Part shown: piece after piece, positions 49,247-60,125 of the stretch
How the letters are laid out: the number at the start of each line of letters is the position of its first letter
Numbering within the stretch: the first letter of the stretch is position 1
Assembly (NCBI RefSeq): GCF_905171765.1
Contig: NC_053397.1
Location: forward strand, 111,865,295 to 111,929,294
From: Bufo bufo
Taxonomy: Eukaryota > Chordata > Amphibia > Anura > Bufonidae
Reading direction: 5' to 3'
Length of the DNA stretch: 64,000 bases
The notes under the pieces: model-generated
Seen by the model: the letters and a program-made list of their open reading frames with translations, nothing else
The model's database searches: none
Told to the model about the DNA's origin: nothing
Translations under genes and position numbers: made by a program

Positions 49247-51497
49247 TGAATAGGAATATTTCTACTGTGGTAAATATTTCCTCTGTACCCTTGTCTGATA
49301 TACAAATCAATGTACTGTCTAAAGGCCTTTCATTTTGTCCTTCTACCAAGGTCGACTGGTTCCACTTGGAGGTCGACCTGCAGCGCCTATATAGGAACAT
49401 TGAACTTAAGGTTTGGTCGCCCTCCGATGGATCAGTCGACTGTAGGAATTGTTGATACTGAATTGAGATTGAAATCTTTTGGGCTGTTCAACAAGAGTGA
49501 TTTTTCACCGCACAGTAATTCACCTGCATTGGACACATTTAGGAAGGCTGTCTCTAATGATATAGCCTCCCTGCGTGAGAAGGTTACCAACACGTCCCTT
49601 AGATATCCCAACATGACCACTTCTGAGGTTGTCACTTTGGAGGGTTTGTGCCGTGACAGCAACCTCACCATCAAACCGGTTGATAAGGGTGGTGCGGTTG
49701 TTGTCATGGACACCCCCAAATACATTCAGGAGATTAGGAGACAATTGGGTGATCAGAGTGTTTACAGGGTATTGACTGGTGATCCGAGGTTCGATATAGT
49801 AAGACGCATCAAGAAGGTCCTTGATACAGCATTGGGTCAGGACATTATTGATGGCGAGCTCCATTCTTTTTTAATTGTGTCACAGCCACGTACACCAGTC
49901 ATATACGTTCTTCCAAAAATTCATAAATCACTGATGGACCCGCCTGGTCGCCCCATCGTTGCGGGCACGGGATCCATTTTTTCCAATATCTCCATTTTCT
50001 TAGATCGATTACTTCGGTATTACTCGATCAGCGCAAGGTCCTACATCAGGGACACTGGTGATTTTTTGGATAAGATCTCTGACATTGTGCTGCCAGATGG
50101 TTGTCTCCTGGCATCTTTTGATATCACGAGCCTGTACACCTCCATTGACCACGATAAGGGGGTGGCTGCAGTCCAGAGACAGCTATCTGGCAGCAACTAT
50201 TCTCTACCCTGTCAAGATTTTATTATTCACCTTTTGGATCTGGTTTTGAGAAATAATTATTTTTTGTTTATGGACAGTTTTTATCTTCAGTTACGAGGGA
50301 CCGCCATGGGGTCTAATGTGGCACCCACTTATGCCAATGTCTTCATGGCGGCCCTCGAGGAGGACCTTGTCTATGTGTCCCACCACTTCAGCAAAGTTCT
50401 GGGGTGGTGGCGATACATAGATGACGTCTTCCTCATCTGGCATGGTGACGCTATTTCTCTTGAGAGCTTTCATGATTTTTTGAATCATATGGACCCGGAC
50501 ATCAGTTTTACTCTTGTGCACTCGACCACCCATGTCCAATTTCTTGATACCACTGTTACCATAGTGGGTGATCAATTATCTACGGATATCTACACCAAGC
50601 CCACTGATTGCAATACGTTGCTGCACTACAGCAGCTGTCACCCGAGGTCTATCATCAATTCTGTACCATACAGTCAACTACTCAGGGTTAAAAGGGTGGT
50701 AAAGGATCCTGATTTACTCCCGACTCGCTTTTCACAGATGGTACATAAGTTTAGGGAGCACGGTTATCCTGCTCGGGTGATTGATAAACACCTGACCAGG
50801 GTGAAAAATCCACAACAGGTACCACTTGATGATAAACACAATAAAGTGGAGAGGATACCTTTTATATCCACGTTTTCGGAACAAAGTGTTCAAATTGCCC
50901 GTATTGTCCGCAAACATTGGTCAATACTCAAGAGCAACTTTTCTGGTATCACGGCTCTGACTGTGCCACCTTTGCTTTCCTATAGGCGTTCTCCCAATTT
51001 TCGGGATAAGTTAGTCCGGGCTGATCTTCCTGCTAGGACCTTGGTACAGTCTCATATTGGCTCTCGAAGGAGGGGTTCCTATCCCTGCCTTGGTTGCGTT
51101 AATTGCGCTTACATGACCAAGGGGGATAGGTTCACCCATCCAGTTACGGGGACCCAATATGAGATTGGTCATTTCTTGACATGTAACAGCTCCTTTGTGA
51201 TTTACGTGCTCTCCTGTCCTTGTGGCCTCCTATATGTTGGGGAGACCACTTGCGACATGAAGGCGCCGGTTCTCTATCAGACAAAAAAGAAAAGACCTGC
51301 CTGTTCCTAAACACTTTGTTGAGGCCAACCATAAGGAGAAGGATTTAAAATTTATGTTAGTGGACCATATCACCCTGTCTAGAAGGGGAGGAGACAGGAC
51401 ACTAGCTCTCAAACAACGGGAGCTAAGATGGATCCATCGTCTCAACACACTGAGACCTCATGGTCTCAATGTTGATTTCAAGTGGAGTGTGGTATAG
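49243..51497 (+). pseudogene. PLE reverse transcriptase with C-terminal GIY-YIG nuclease, two frameshifts
   Basis: Begins MMNRNISTVVNISSVPLSDI at 49243, then changes frame once near 49430 and again near 51262. Family blocks in order: the upstream DKG motif (KPVDKGGAVVVMD, ~49675), YVLPKIHKSLMDPPGRPIVA, SFDITSLYTSIDH (first catalytic Asp), RGTAMGSNVAPTYAN, WWRYIDDVFLIW (YIDD), FLDTTVTI and DIYTKPTDCNTLLHY. The C-terminal part has CPCGLLYVGETTC (GIY-YIG start) and continues in a third frame as VPKHFVEANH, RELRWIHRLNTLRPHGLN to a TAG at 51495. RT and nuclease together carry out target-primed copying. The central 1.8 kb is open; with two indels the protein is broken. Clade is probably Neptune-like, as in other amphibians. 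Confidence 0.92.
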
Positions 51498-51849
51498 GAT
51501 GTGGCTGCTCATTATTCTCTTGTGTCCCTCTCCCTGTTATGCCCTGGTGTATGTGAATTGTTTATTGGTGTCATCAATTAAGCAACTCATTTGTTTCATA
51601 TAGATATACAGTTTTTACTGTTTTATTGCTTATACAATCTTTTTTCTTTCTCTAGATTATTGGTGCTCCACTGGTGGTGTTCATGGACGGTGTGCCTCCT
51701 GCTCTGCGTCTCTATGGTGGGACTTTTCTGATGGGGAGAACCTTGGGGCGCATGTACATTGTCTATGTTATAAAATATGTGGGTCAACTGTGGCTATACT
51801 GTTTGTTTGGAGTGGTGGTTTTTCTCAGTTTAAATAATAGACTTAGGGG
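51498..51849 (+). other. PLE 3' untranslated region
   Basis: Between the RT stop and pLTR 2. It contains no convincing gene; a 72-codon frame at 51674-51892 runs into the pLTR and has no recognisable domain. Confidence 0.6.
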
Positions 51850-53002
51850 TCGGCTGCTGGGTTTGGGTTCTGTGGCATGGAAGTGTCTCTGATCCAACAC
51901 CCTCAATGGACCTGGGGTCTCTGCCGTGAGAGCGGCGTGACCCTGTGGCCCCCGTCCGGATGTCTTATAACATTAGTATGGCACAGATCATGAAGGTGTT
52001 TTTCTTAGTGCCGATATACTCCAATAAACCACGTTCACTCCTATCTCTAAATTATATATACAGTGACCCGGTGGGGAGCTTATTGGTTTCCTTCTACCTA
52101 TTCATTTACTCCTATGTTGCAGTGCCCTCTGTGTTTCTCTCCCGTTATCAGTATTCTTTCCCCCTCCCTCTGCTGACCCTTGTTGCCGATTGTCCGGGTC
52201 TGTCCTTTGTTTGGGGCGGGCCTCTGCACGCGTTGTTGGGCTTGCGTTTGCCATGACAGCAATGTGTATATTCTTGCCTAGCGACGCGTGTCCGGCTTCG
52301 TGGGCGGGGTTCCGCCACGCATATCCTCGTGAGGGGTCACGTGACGATCGCGCTGGTCATGTGTTTACACGTTCCCATGGCGACGGCGCTTGGCTCCTCC
52401 CTGAGGGTGTTGCTCCTGTGACGTGACGAGGACTCTGGGCATGCGTGGTTCAGCGGTGACGACGCGGACTTTGGCGCTCCTGTCCATGCGCCGCAGTGTG
52501 AGTTGTTTTAATCTCACTGAATTACTCACTTTGTTTATGCACTCAGGTGATATAATATTATGTTGATGAACTTGATTATGGTCAATTAACTCACAGTCAT
52601 GTTGTTATTATGATCAATATGTGCATGTACACTGTATTGCACTGTGTAGAATATTAGATTATGTAAATTACCAGGTCATATAAATCACGACAGTTTTGAT
52701 ACACTATATATTGCATTTTTTATGGTATTACACTCGCTATTGTATAATTGTCACTCTTATTGTTTGCTATGGATTGTGGGTATATATACCCGTGTATGAC
52801 ACCATGTGATATGCTTGAGAAAGACCGTATTGAGACGGTTGAAACATTGCACAGAGGGGAATAAAGGATCCACTTTTTTCATTTTACCTGGAGTGCTGCC
52901 TCATTCTTTGGATACTATACTCATCTATAGCCGTTTGAGCCTGCGGCTGAGAGGACTTGCACCCGCGGTCTCTGGTCTTGTGCTGCTGTGATTCTTTTTG
53001 GT

Positions 53003-53008
<6 letters not shown>
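51850..53008 (+). repeat. Forward pLTR 2
   Basis: Repeats 47266-48396 with few differences; retains the gtgggcggggttccgcc phrase missing from pLTR 1. Terminates in an (AT)n tract. Confidence 0.93.
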
Positions 53009-53036
<28 letters not shown>

Positions 53037-53039
<3 letters not shown>

Positions 53040-53156
53040 AAAATGTAAAAACGGGCAGCACTCCAACGGATAAAAATTAAAATTAACTTTATTTACCCAT
53101 AAGGATCATGCGACGTTTCGGCTCTACACAGGAGCCTTCCTCAAGCAGTCAATATA
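53037..53156. mobile_element. PLE-like terminal fragment
   Basis: gggcagcactccaacggata, actttatttacccataagg, gcgacgtttcggctctaca and ccttcctcaagcagtc occur in the same order as in other PLE-like ends here. Different subfamily from the adjacent PLE. Confidence 0.55.
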
Positions 53157-53480
53157 TGATATTGCAGAGGGCTGCACAGTAAAATATCAATTTTTTCAGA
53201 TGACACTAAACTGTGTAAAGTAATTAACACAAAATAGGACAGTATACTGCTACAGATGGATCTGGATAGATTGGAGGGTTGGGCAGAGCAGTGGCAGTAA
53301 GGTTAAAAACTGATAAATATAAGATTATTCACATGGGAAGGAATAATGCATGTTATCCATACATACTAAATGGTAAAATACTGTATAACACCGACATGGA
53401 AAAGGAATTTTAGTGGACAGAAACCAGTGTCAGGCAGCTACTACCAAGACCAATAAGATTTTGCAGACCGCACATGTAAA
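53157..53480 (+). pseudogene. CR1 RT fragment (plus strand), part 2
   Basis: Reads DIAEGCTVKYQFF, then in a shifted frame DDTKLCKVIN, LDRLEGWAEQWQ, KYKIIHMGRNN, YILNGKIL. It is the palm (FADD box) and following region of the same CR1 as 45480-45771. The catalytic box is disrupted by a frameshift. Confidence 0.8.
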
Positions 53481-54012
53481 ATTATTTAATACTGGGACAC
53501 TCCTGTGGCATGGATTATACTTAATGCCTGGGACAGCCCTGTGATGTGGACTATACTGAATGCCATGCATATCCAATGGCGTGCAAGTAATTTTAATCTA
53601 TACTTGTTAAATTTAACCCATTACATGGTTAGTATTTGCTGCAGGAAACAAAACGTACTGCAGAAACAATACACATTACATGGCCTGAAATAATGTAGGA
53701 AACGATATACATAGTGTAGCCTGAACTACTTCACATTGCTTGATTTGAATTTACTGCAGACACAGGACACGCTCACATAGCATGTCCTGCAAACATCATT
53801 TCACATTGCATGTCCTGCATTATGTCCTATCATGTCCTACAAGTATCCTTTCATATTGCATAATCTAAATTTACTGCACAAACAGTATAATTTGTGCAGA
53901 GTATTTCATATTGTGTGGCATGCACATTGAATGGCCTGTACTATCGCAGGAACAACACACAATGAATGCCTGTACTTACTGCAAGCAGCAATTACATATG
54001 GAATATCATATA
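53481..54012. other. Unassigned sequence, no gene
   Basis: Diverged internal repetition of 'acattgcatg(tc)ctg...tttactgcag' phrases every 60-100 bp, resembling an old satellite. No open frame of note. Confidence 0.35.
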
Positions 54013-54020
54013 CTCACTAT

Positions 54021-55455
54021 CAGTGGCGAAGTGTGGGGGGAGCCGGGGGGGCCGTTGCCCCGGGCGAAAAATTCTAGGGGGCGCTAGCAGGGCCGCACCG
54101 CCAATTAGGCAGCGCAGCCCTGATGACAAGTGGTAGGCGGCGACAGGGCACAGGGAGATGAGCGCTTCCATTGTGGAAGTGCTCATCTCCATAGTCATCT
54201 GTATCGCCGTCCTCAGGACAGCGATACAGATGGATGCTGCAGGGCAGGGGAGAGGCGTCTCCCTTCCCCGTTACTCTGATAAGTTACAGGCCTTTTTTTT
54301 ATATGGTACCAATTACTGGCACATGATTGGGGGGCATCTATGGGGGCACCTATTACTGGCACATGATTGGGGGGCATCTTTGGGGGCACTTGTTACTGGC
54401 ACATGATTGGGGGGCATCTATGGGGGCACTTGTTACTGGCACATGATAAGAGGGCATCTATGGGGCACTTGTTACTGGCACATGATTGGGGGGCATCTAT
54501 GGGGGCACTTGTTACTGGCACATGGTTAGGGGCATCTATGGGGGCACTTGTTACTGGCACATTATTGATGGCACTTTTTACTGGCACATTATTGGGTGGC
54601 ACTATGGGGGCATCTATGGGGACACTTCTTATTGGCACATTATTGGGGGCACTATGAGGGCATCTATTGAGGCCACAAAGAAGGGATATTTTATATGGGG
54701 GAAGGGGGGAGACGAACACTATGGGGGCTTCTACTGATACCACAAAGAAGGGGTATTTTATATGGGGGGCTCTGCATAGGGGCATTTTATAATGTGGCCC
54801 ATTATGGTGGGTACTATGGGGAAGGGGAGGGAGGAGTACTATTGGCTCATCTATGGGGGCACTAAGAAGGGGTATTTTATACTTGCAAATTATGGGGAAC
54901 TCTGTGGGCATCTACTGGGGCACTATATATGGGGCATTTTATACTGGTACATTATGGGGGAACTAGGAGGAAGGGGAGGAGGAGCTCTATGGGGGCATTT
55001 ACTGGGGGAACTATATAGGGGTATTTTATACTGGCACATTATGGGGGCACTATGGGGACATTAGCTCAACTGGGGGCATTAAAACGGGGTATTTTTTGCA
55101 CTGGCACATTATAAGGAGAATTATTATTACTGGGGGCATTATGATGGGCTTTATTACTACTGGGGGTCTATGGGGAACATGATTACTAGTATGGGCACTA
55201 TGGAAGAATTATTACTTCTGAGATACAGTGTGGACATGTTGGGGACACTGAATTCTGGGGGCTCACACTCATCTACTACATTATCTGTACTCAGAGAGTT
55301 ATCACTGTGTTATCTGTGGTGTTACGTGTGACTGCAAGTGATCTCTACCGCATTATCTGTAAAAAAAGGGGGGGTGGCCACAGGTTGGGGGGGGGGGGGG
55401 GGCGGGCGCAATACTTGGCTTGCCCCGGCTGCTGGCAACCCACACTACGCCACTG
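54021..55455. mobile_element. Non-autonomous hAT element, target duplication ctcactat
   Basis: CAGTGGCGAAGTGTGGG (54021) mirrors CCACACTACGCCACTG (to 55455, one extra A/C). The 8 bp ctcactat flank it at 54013-54020 and 55456-55463. A subterminal hairpin gatgagcgcttcc / ggaagtgctcatc (54158-54188) followed by tgtatcgccgtcctcagg resembles 28248-28322 in reverse order. Interior minisatellite; no transposase. Confidence 0.94.
54295..55120 (+). repeat. About 40-bp minisatellite (gggggcacttgttactggcac)
   Basis: Regular at the left (54300-54560, unit cttgttactggcacatgatt + ggggggcatctatgg), increasingly diverged to the right, where units read gggcattttatactggcacattatg. The gradient suggests growth at the left side. 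Encoded frames are by-products. Confidence 0.9.
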
Positions 55456-55463
55456 CTCACTAT

Positions 55464-55780
55464 AGACACCATTTCAATTACATGGCTTTACTTGCTACAG
55501 AGGACAATTCAATTCACATTGTGTAGTGTAAACTTGATGAAAGAAAAAGATCTACAGAATGAACTTGCAGCCAGAAAACCCGGTTCCCTGCTAGATGCTG
55601 CAGCCTGCACTCAGTTGTTAGGCGTCCGTGTCCCATAGGGTGCGCGCGACTCCTGGCTCTTAAAGGACCTGCACTCCAGTTCTGCATTCTCACCCGATGG
55701 TTGCTGGATATCTGTGGGTACTTAAGATACCTTTCCCCAGGGAGTGTTGCCTGATCAATAGGCTTCCAAATTCACTACTA
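55464..55780. other. Unassigned non-coding sequence
   Basis: Contains cccatagggtgcgcgcgact, similar in wording to cccataggggcgcgcacctg at 57575, perhaps parts of related terminal repeats. No gene found. Confidence 0.3.
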
Positions 55781-56530
55781 TTCTGACCCCCATAACTTTT
55801 TTTATAGTTATATCTACTGAAAAGTGTGGTGGCCCATTTTTGAGGGACAATCTGTAGTTTTTATTGAGACCATTTTGGAGTGTATATGACTTTTTGATCA
55901 CATTTTATAACTTTTTTTTTTTGGGGTAAGAGAAGCAATGAAAAAATTGCAAATTGGCAATTTTGACCTTATTTCCGTTACGGCATTCGCCGTATTGGAA
56001 AAGTATTTTTATATTTTAATAGTACAGGCATTTTCGGTCGCGGTGATACCCATGATCTTTATATTTTTTGTTATTTATGTATTTTTTTATTCTACAGAAA
56101 GAGGGGTGATTTCAACTTTTATATTTTTTTTTTTATGTCTATTTTAAGTTTTTTTTTACTTTTTGTTATGATTAAGCTTGTATTTGAGCCTACAAAATAA
56201 TTTTTTTTTATTCTGAACAATCATGGATTTTTTACATTTATTTATTGCTCATTTCTCATGTTTGCCTGCTGGCCAAAATAAGAATTGCAGCTTAAATGCC
56301 CTAAGTCTCTTCAGCGAGACCCAGCGCATTTAAGTCAATTACCGGCATCCTCATTGGCCGCAGAGGAGGCCGGTAAGAAGCCCAGAAGTGTGAGCTTCCG
56401 GGTTTTCCACCCTTTAGATGCCGTGATCTCACTTAATCACGGCATCTATAGGCTCTAATTACTGCAATCTGCATTATTGCATGTGCACGTGTAAGAGGGC
56501 ACCATGTTTACCCATTTCTCCAGCACCGTA
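55781..56530. mobile_element. Non-autonomous DNA element remnant (same style as 63052-64000)
   Basis: T-rich tracts, the phrase gttacggcattcgccgtatt, and a GC-rich end with the hairpin gatgccgtgatc / gatcacggcatc-like pair at 56417-56450 follow the layout of the AT-rich element at the window end. Ends are not clear and no TTAA pair was located. Confidence 0.45.
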
Positions 56531-56559
56531 CATGTACAAATGTGAACTCAGTCTAATTA

Positions 56560-57430
56560 GTCAGTTTGTCTATTTAAAGTCTGAAAAGTAGTCACTGTGC
56601 TGTTTGGTATCATGGAGTGTACCACACTGAACATGGACCAAAAAAAGCTAAGGAGAGAGTTGTCTCAAGAGATTAGAAAGAAAATGATAGACAAACATGT
56701 TAAAGGTAAAGGCTAGAAGATCATCTCCAAATACCTTGCTGTCGCTGTCTTAGCCAAAGTGGACTTAAAGGTGTTGTCTCACTTCAGCAAATAGCATTTA
56801 TTATGTAGAGAAAGTTAATACAAGACTAATGTTACTATTGTATTGTGATTCTCCATATTGCTTCCTTTGCTAGCGAGACTAATTTTTTCATCACATTATA
56901 CACTTCTCGTTTCCATGGTTATGACCACCCTTCAATCCAGTATTGGTAGCCATGCTTGCACACTATAGGAAAAGCGCCAACTTATGTGCGTTCCTATGGT
57001 CCCGGCCACCAGGCAATTCCTTTTCTCTATATTGTGGATGCATGGCCACCGATGATGGACTGCAACGTGGTCATAACCATGGAAATGAGAAGTGTAGAAT
57101 GTGATGGAAAAATGAATCTAGCCAGAAAAGGAGGCAATATGGACAATCACAATACATTAGTAAGTGCCTTGTATTAACTTTCTCTAAAGTGATAAATGCC
57201 ATATGCTGAAGTGAGACAACCCCTTTATAATGGAAGACAACCTAGAAGGAAATGGCTGTTAAAAGCAAATCATAAAAAAACTAAACTGGAATTTGCCAAA
57301 ATGAATATTGACAAGCCACAAAGCTACTGGGAGAATGGACAGATAAGACAAAACTGGAGCTTTTTTGCAAGTCACATCAGCTCTATGAGGGTCATTTACT
57401 TTCAGATATACACCAGAAAACTGACTTAAT
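56560..57430 (+). pseudogene. Ancient Tc1-like transposase remnant, split by a TTAA element
   Basis: Left part (56640-56764) reads MDQKKLRRELSQEIRKKMID, KHVKGKG, KIISKYLAVAV, a decayed Tc1 N-terminal helix-turn-helix. Right part (57230-57370) reads KANHKKTKLEFAKMNIDKP and SYWENG, the block preceding the first catalytic Asp. The central region between them is missing, and stops are frequent. It predates the element at 56769-57224. Confidence 0.65.
56769..57224. mobile_element. TTAA-type palindromic element (piggyBac-like MITE)
   Basis: AGGTGTTGTCTCACTTCAGC mirrors GCTGAAGTGAGACAACCCCT; left flank TTAA (56765-56768), right flank ttat (decayed). Arms remain partly complementary (agtgtagaatgtgatg against catcacattatacact). 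No gene. Confidence 0.85.
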
Positions 57431-57999
57431 GTTAGGACTGGGCCTTCTGCCATACCTCCCACTGTCTCACCTGTCACATCCCCAGCACCTCCTGCCCGCT
57501 GCTGTCTCTTCCAGATGTGGCAGGCATGTGTCTACCAGACACGTCCACTGGCCACGCTGCCGCTGTGCTCCATCCCATAGGGGCGCGCACCTGACTTTTC
57601 CTGTCATTTATGCTTCCAGGAACGCGTAACCCTGACTGTTTGAACATTCTGTTTGCCTGCCGCCTGCATGGACTACTGGACCTGCCTGACCCTGTCTAAT
57701 CCTCTGTACCATGCTACTATCAGATACTGGCTTCTGACCTCTGGCTTGTCTCTGACCATGCTTCAGCTTCTGCCTCTGACAATCATCATCTTCATCATCA
57801 TCTGCTGCCTCTACTCCAGTCTTCTCTGCAATACCACTTCTCACCACTGTGTGTGCTATTGGACTCAGTTCACACTAACTGCGGTTGCCTGTTGTCTTAT
57901 TCTGTGAGTCAGCTGTCAACCATATTTGCTAATACTGTAGTGGTTCAGTTTCTCTCTTGCTGCGTTCTGTCCTGTTTTCTGTGAGAGTGCTGAATAACA
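57431..57999. other. Unassigned sequence, possible LTR-like piece
   Basis: Pyrimidine-rich, with ctgacc/ctggctt phrases repeated. Frames 57653-57907 and 57608-57847 have no recognisable domain. No gene called. Confidence 0.3.
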
Positions 58000-58007
58000 C
58001 CCTAGGG

Positions 58008-58164
58008 CAGTGATGGCTAACCTCTGGCACTCCAGTTGTGTTGAAACTACAACTCCCAGCATGCTCCATTAATTTCCATAGAGTTCTGAGAACAGCCAAG
58101 CAAGTGTTCATCTTGGAAGTTGTAGTTTTACCACAGCTGGAGTGCCGAAGGTTCGCCATCACAG
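58008..58164. mobile_element. Short hAT-type MITE, target duplication ccctaggg
   Basis: CAGTGATGGCTAACCTCTGG mirrors CGAAGGTTCGCCATCACAG, with ccctaggg at 58000-58007 and 58165-58172. Internal actacaactcccagcatgc / gaagttgtagttttacc pairing, similar in wording to the 13127-13273 MITE. Confidence 0.92.
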
Positions 58165-58468
58165 CCCTAGGGGTTAGTGGCTGCCATACCTTGGTTGACA
58201 TAGAGAATCCACACTATGTCTGGTTTGACCAGCGGGTAATACACCAACTATTAGACACTTTTGAGTACCATCAGTATCACATGCATTCATAGCTCATACT
58301 CTCCACAGTGAGCAATCCATACTCCCCATAGTGTGTAACCCCCATAGTGTACAACCTACTTTTTTTGAAATTTTTCCGAGTCTTACCATTTGGTCTCTCT
58401 GTCTATCATAGTAATTTTATGGTAATTTTATTTTTGTTATTACCTTTTATATCTAACAATGTCTGATG

Positions 58469-58477
<9 letters not shown>

Positions 58478-58501
<24 letters not shown>
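58478..58501. repeat. (AT)n microsatellite
   Basis: Tract immediately left of the first Tc1 element; supplies the TA target. Confidence 0.95.
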
Positions 58502-58504
<3 letters not shown>

Positions 58505-60115
58505 TGGGGGAAATAATTATTTGACCCCTCACTGATTTTGTAAGTTTGTCCAATGACAAAGAAATGAAAAGTCTCAGAACAGTATCATTTCAATGGTAGG
58601 TTTATTGTAACAGTGGCAGATAGCACATCAAAAGGAAAATCGAAAAAATAACTTTAAATAAAAGATAGCAACTGATTTGCATTTCATTGAGTGAAATAAG
58701 TATTTGAACCCTCTAACAAAAAAAGACTTAATACTTAGTGGAAAAACCCTGGTTTGCAAGCACAGAGGTCAAACGTTTCTTGTAATTGATGACCAAGTTT
58801 GCGCACATTTTAGGAGGAATGTTGGTCCACTCCTCTTTGCAGATCATCTCTAAATCCCTAAGGTTTCGAGGCTGTCTCTGTGCAACTCTGAGCTTGAGCT
58901 CCCTCCATAGGTTTTCGATTGGATTAAGGTCCGGAGACTGACTAGGCCACTCCATGACCTTAATGTGCTTCTTCTTGAGCCACTCCTTTGTTGCCTTTTC
59001 TGTATGTTTTGGGTCATTGTCGTGCTGGAACACCCATCCACGACCCATTTTCAGTTTCCTGGCAGAGGGAAGGAGGTTGTCGCTCAGGATTTCACGATAC
59101 ATGGCTCCGTCCATTTTCCCGTTTATGCGAATAAGTTGTCCTGTGCCCTTAGCAGAAAAACACCCCCAAAGCAAAATGTTTCCACCCCCATGCTTGACGG
59201 TGGGGACGGTGTTTTGGGGGTCATAGGCAGCATTTTTCTTCCTCCAAACACAGCGAGTTGAGTTAATGCCAAAGAGCTCTATTTTGGTCTCATCAGACCA
59301 CAGCACCTTCTCCCAGTCACTCTCTGAATCATTCAGGTGTTCATTGGCAAACTTCAGACGGGCCTGCACATGTGCCTTCCTGAGCAGGGGGACCTTGCGA
59401 GCCCTGCAGGATTTTAATCCATTGCGGTGTAATGTGTTTCCAATGGTTTTCTTGGTGACTGTGGTCCCTGCTAATTTGAGGTCATTAACTAACTCCTCCC
59501 GTGTAGTTCTAGGATGCTTTTTCACCTTTCTCAGAACCATTGACACCCCACGAGGTGAGATCTTGCGTGGAGCCCCAGAGCGAGGTCGATTGATGGTCAT
59601 TTTGTGCTCCTTCCATTTTCGAACAATCGCACCAACAGTTGTCACCTTCTCTCCCAGCTTCTTGCTAATGGTTTTGTAGCCCATTCCAGCCTTGTGCAGG
59701 TCTACAATTTTGTCTCTGACATCCTTGGACAGCTCTTTGGTCTTTCCCATGTTGGAGAGTTTGGAGTCTGCTTGATTGATTGATTCTGTGGACAGGTGTC
59801 TTTTATACAGGTGACTAGTTAAGACAGGTGTCCTTAATGAGGGTGACTAATTGAGTAGAAGTGTCTAACCACTCTGTGGGAGCCAGAACTCTTAATGGTT
59901 GGTAGGGGTTCAAATACTTATTTCACTCAATGAAATGCAAATCAGTTGCTATCTTTTATTTAAAGTTATTTTTTCGATTTTCCTTTTGATGTGCTATCTG
60001 CCACTGTTACAATAAACCTACCATTGAAATGATACTGTTCTGAGACTTTTCATTTCTTTGTCATTGGACAAACTTACAAAATCAGTGAGGGGTCAAATAA
60101 TTATTTCCCCCACTG
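58502..60115 (-). mobile_element. Tc1 element with 210-bp inverted repeats, apparently intact
   Basis: Left arm 58502-58711 and right arm 59906-60115 look perfectly complementary when read through. TA flanks at 58500-58501 and 60116-60117. The transposase frame is open. Total 1,614 bp. Long inverted repeats of this size occur in several Tc1 families of fish and frogs. Confidence 0.95.
58728..59750 (-). CDS. Tc1 transposase, DD34E, 340 aa, intact
   Basis: Starts [20 protein letters not shown] with the paired-like N-terminal helix-turn-helix ([20 protein letters not shown]) and the GRPR-like linker [15 protein letters not shown]. Catalytic residues: [12 protein letters not shown] (Asp), [11 protein letters not shown] (Asp) and [11 protein letters not shown] (Glu), with 34 residues between the last two. 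Gly-rich box [13 protein letters not shown] is complete. No stop or frameshift; 340 residues is the normal length. It ends GFSTKY, the usual C terminus of the family. With the perfect repeats this is the best candidate in the window for a recently active element. Confidence 0.96.
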   Translation of the reverse strand: MGKTKELSKDVRDKIVDLHKAGMGYKTISKKLGEKVTTVGAIVRKWKEHKMTINRPRSGAPRKISPRGVSMVLRKVKKHPRTTREELVNDLKLAGTTVTKKTIGNTLHRNGLKSCRARKVPLLRKAHVQARLKFANEHLNDSESDWEKVLWSDETKIELFGINSTRCVWRKKNAAYDPQNTVPTVKHGGGNILLWGCFSAKGTGQLIRINGKMDGAMYREILSDNLLPSARKLKMGRGWVFQHDNDPKHTEKATKEWLKKKHIKVMEWPSQSPDLNPIENLWRELKLRVAQRQPRNLRDLEMICKEEWTNIPPKMCANLVINYKKRLTSVLANQGFSTKY

Positions 60116-60125
60116 TATATACATA

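Larger units (their letters stand above)
46425..53008 (+). mobile_element. Near-complete Penelope-like element with pseudo-LTRs
   Basis: Order: inverted partial terminal repeat (46425-47246), forward terminal repeat 1 (47266-48396), ORF1 (48461-49246), RT/GIY-YIG ORF (49243-51497), forward terminal repeat 2 (51850-53008). This is the pLTR arrangement known for Penelope-like elements. AT microsatellites flank both ends. It interrupts a CR1 RT gene. Confidence 0.93.

Noticed and set aside
59266..59679. 137-codon plus-strand frame
   Set aside because: Antisense shadow of the intact Tc1 transposase.
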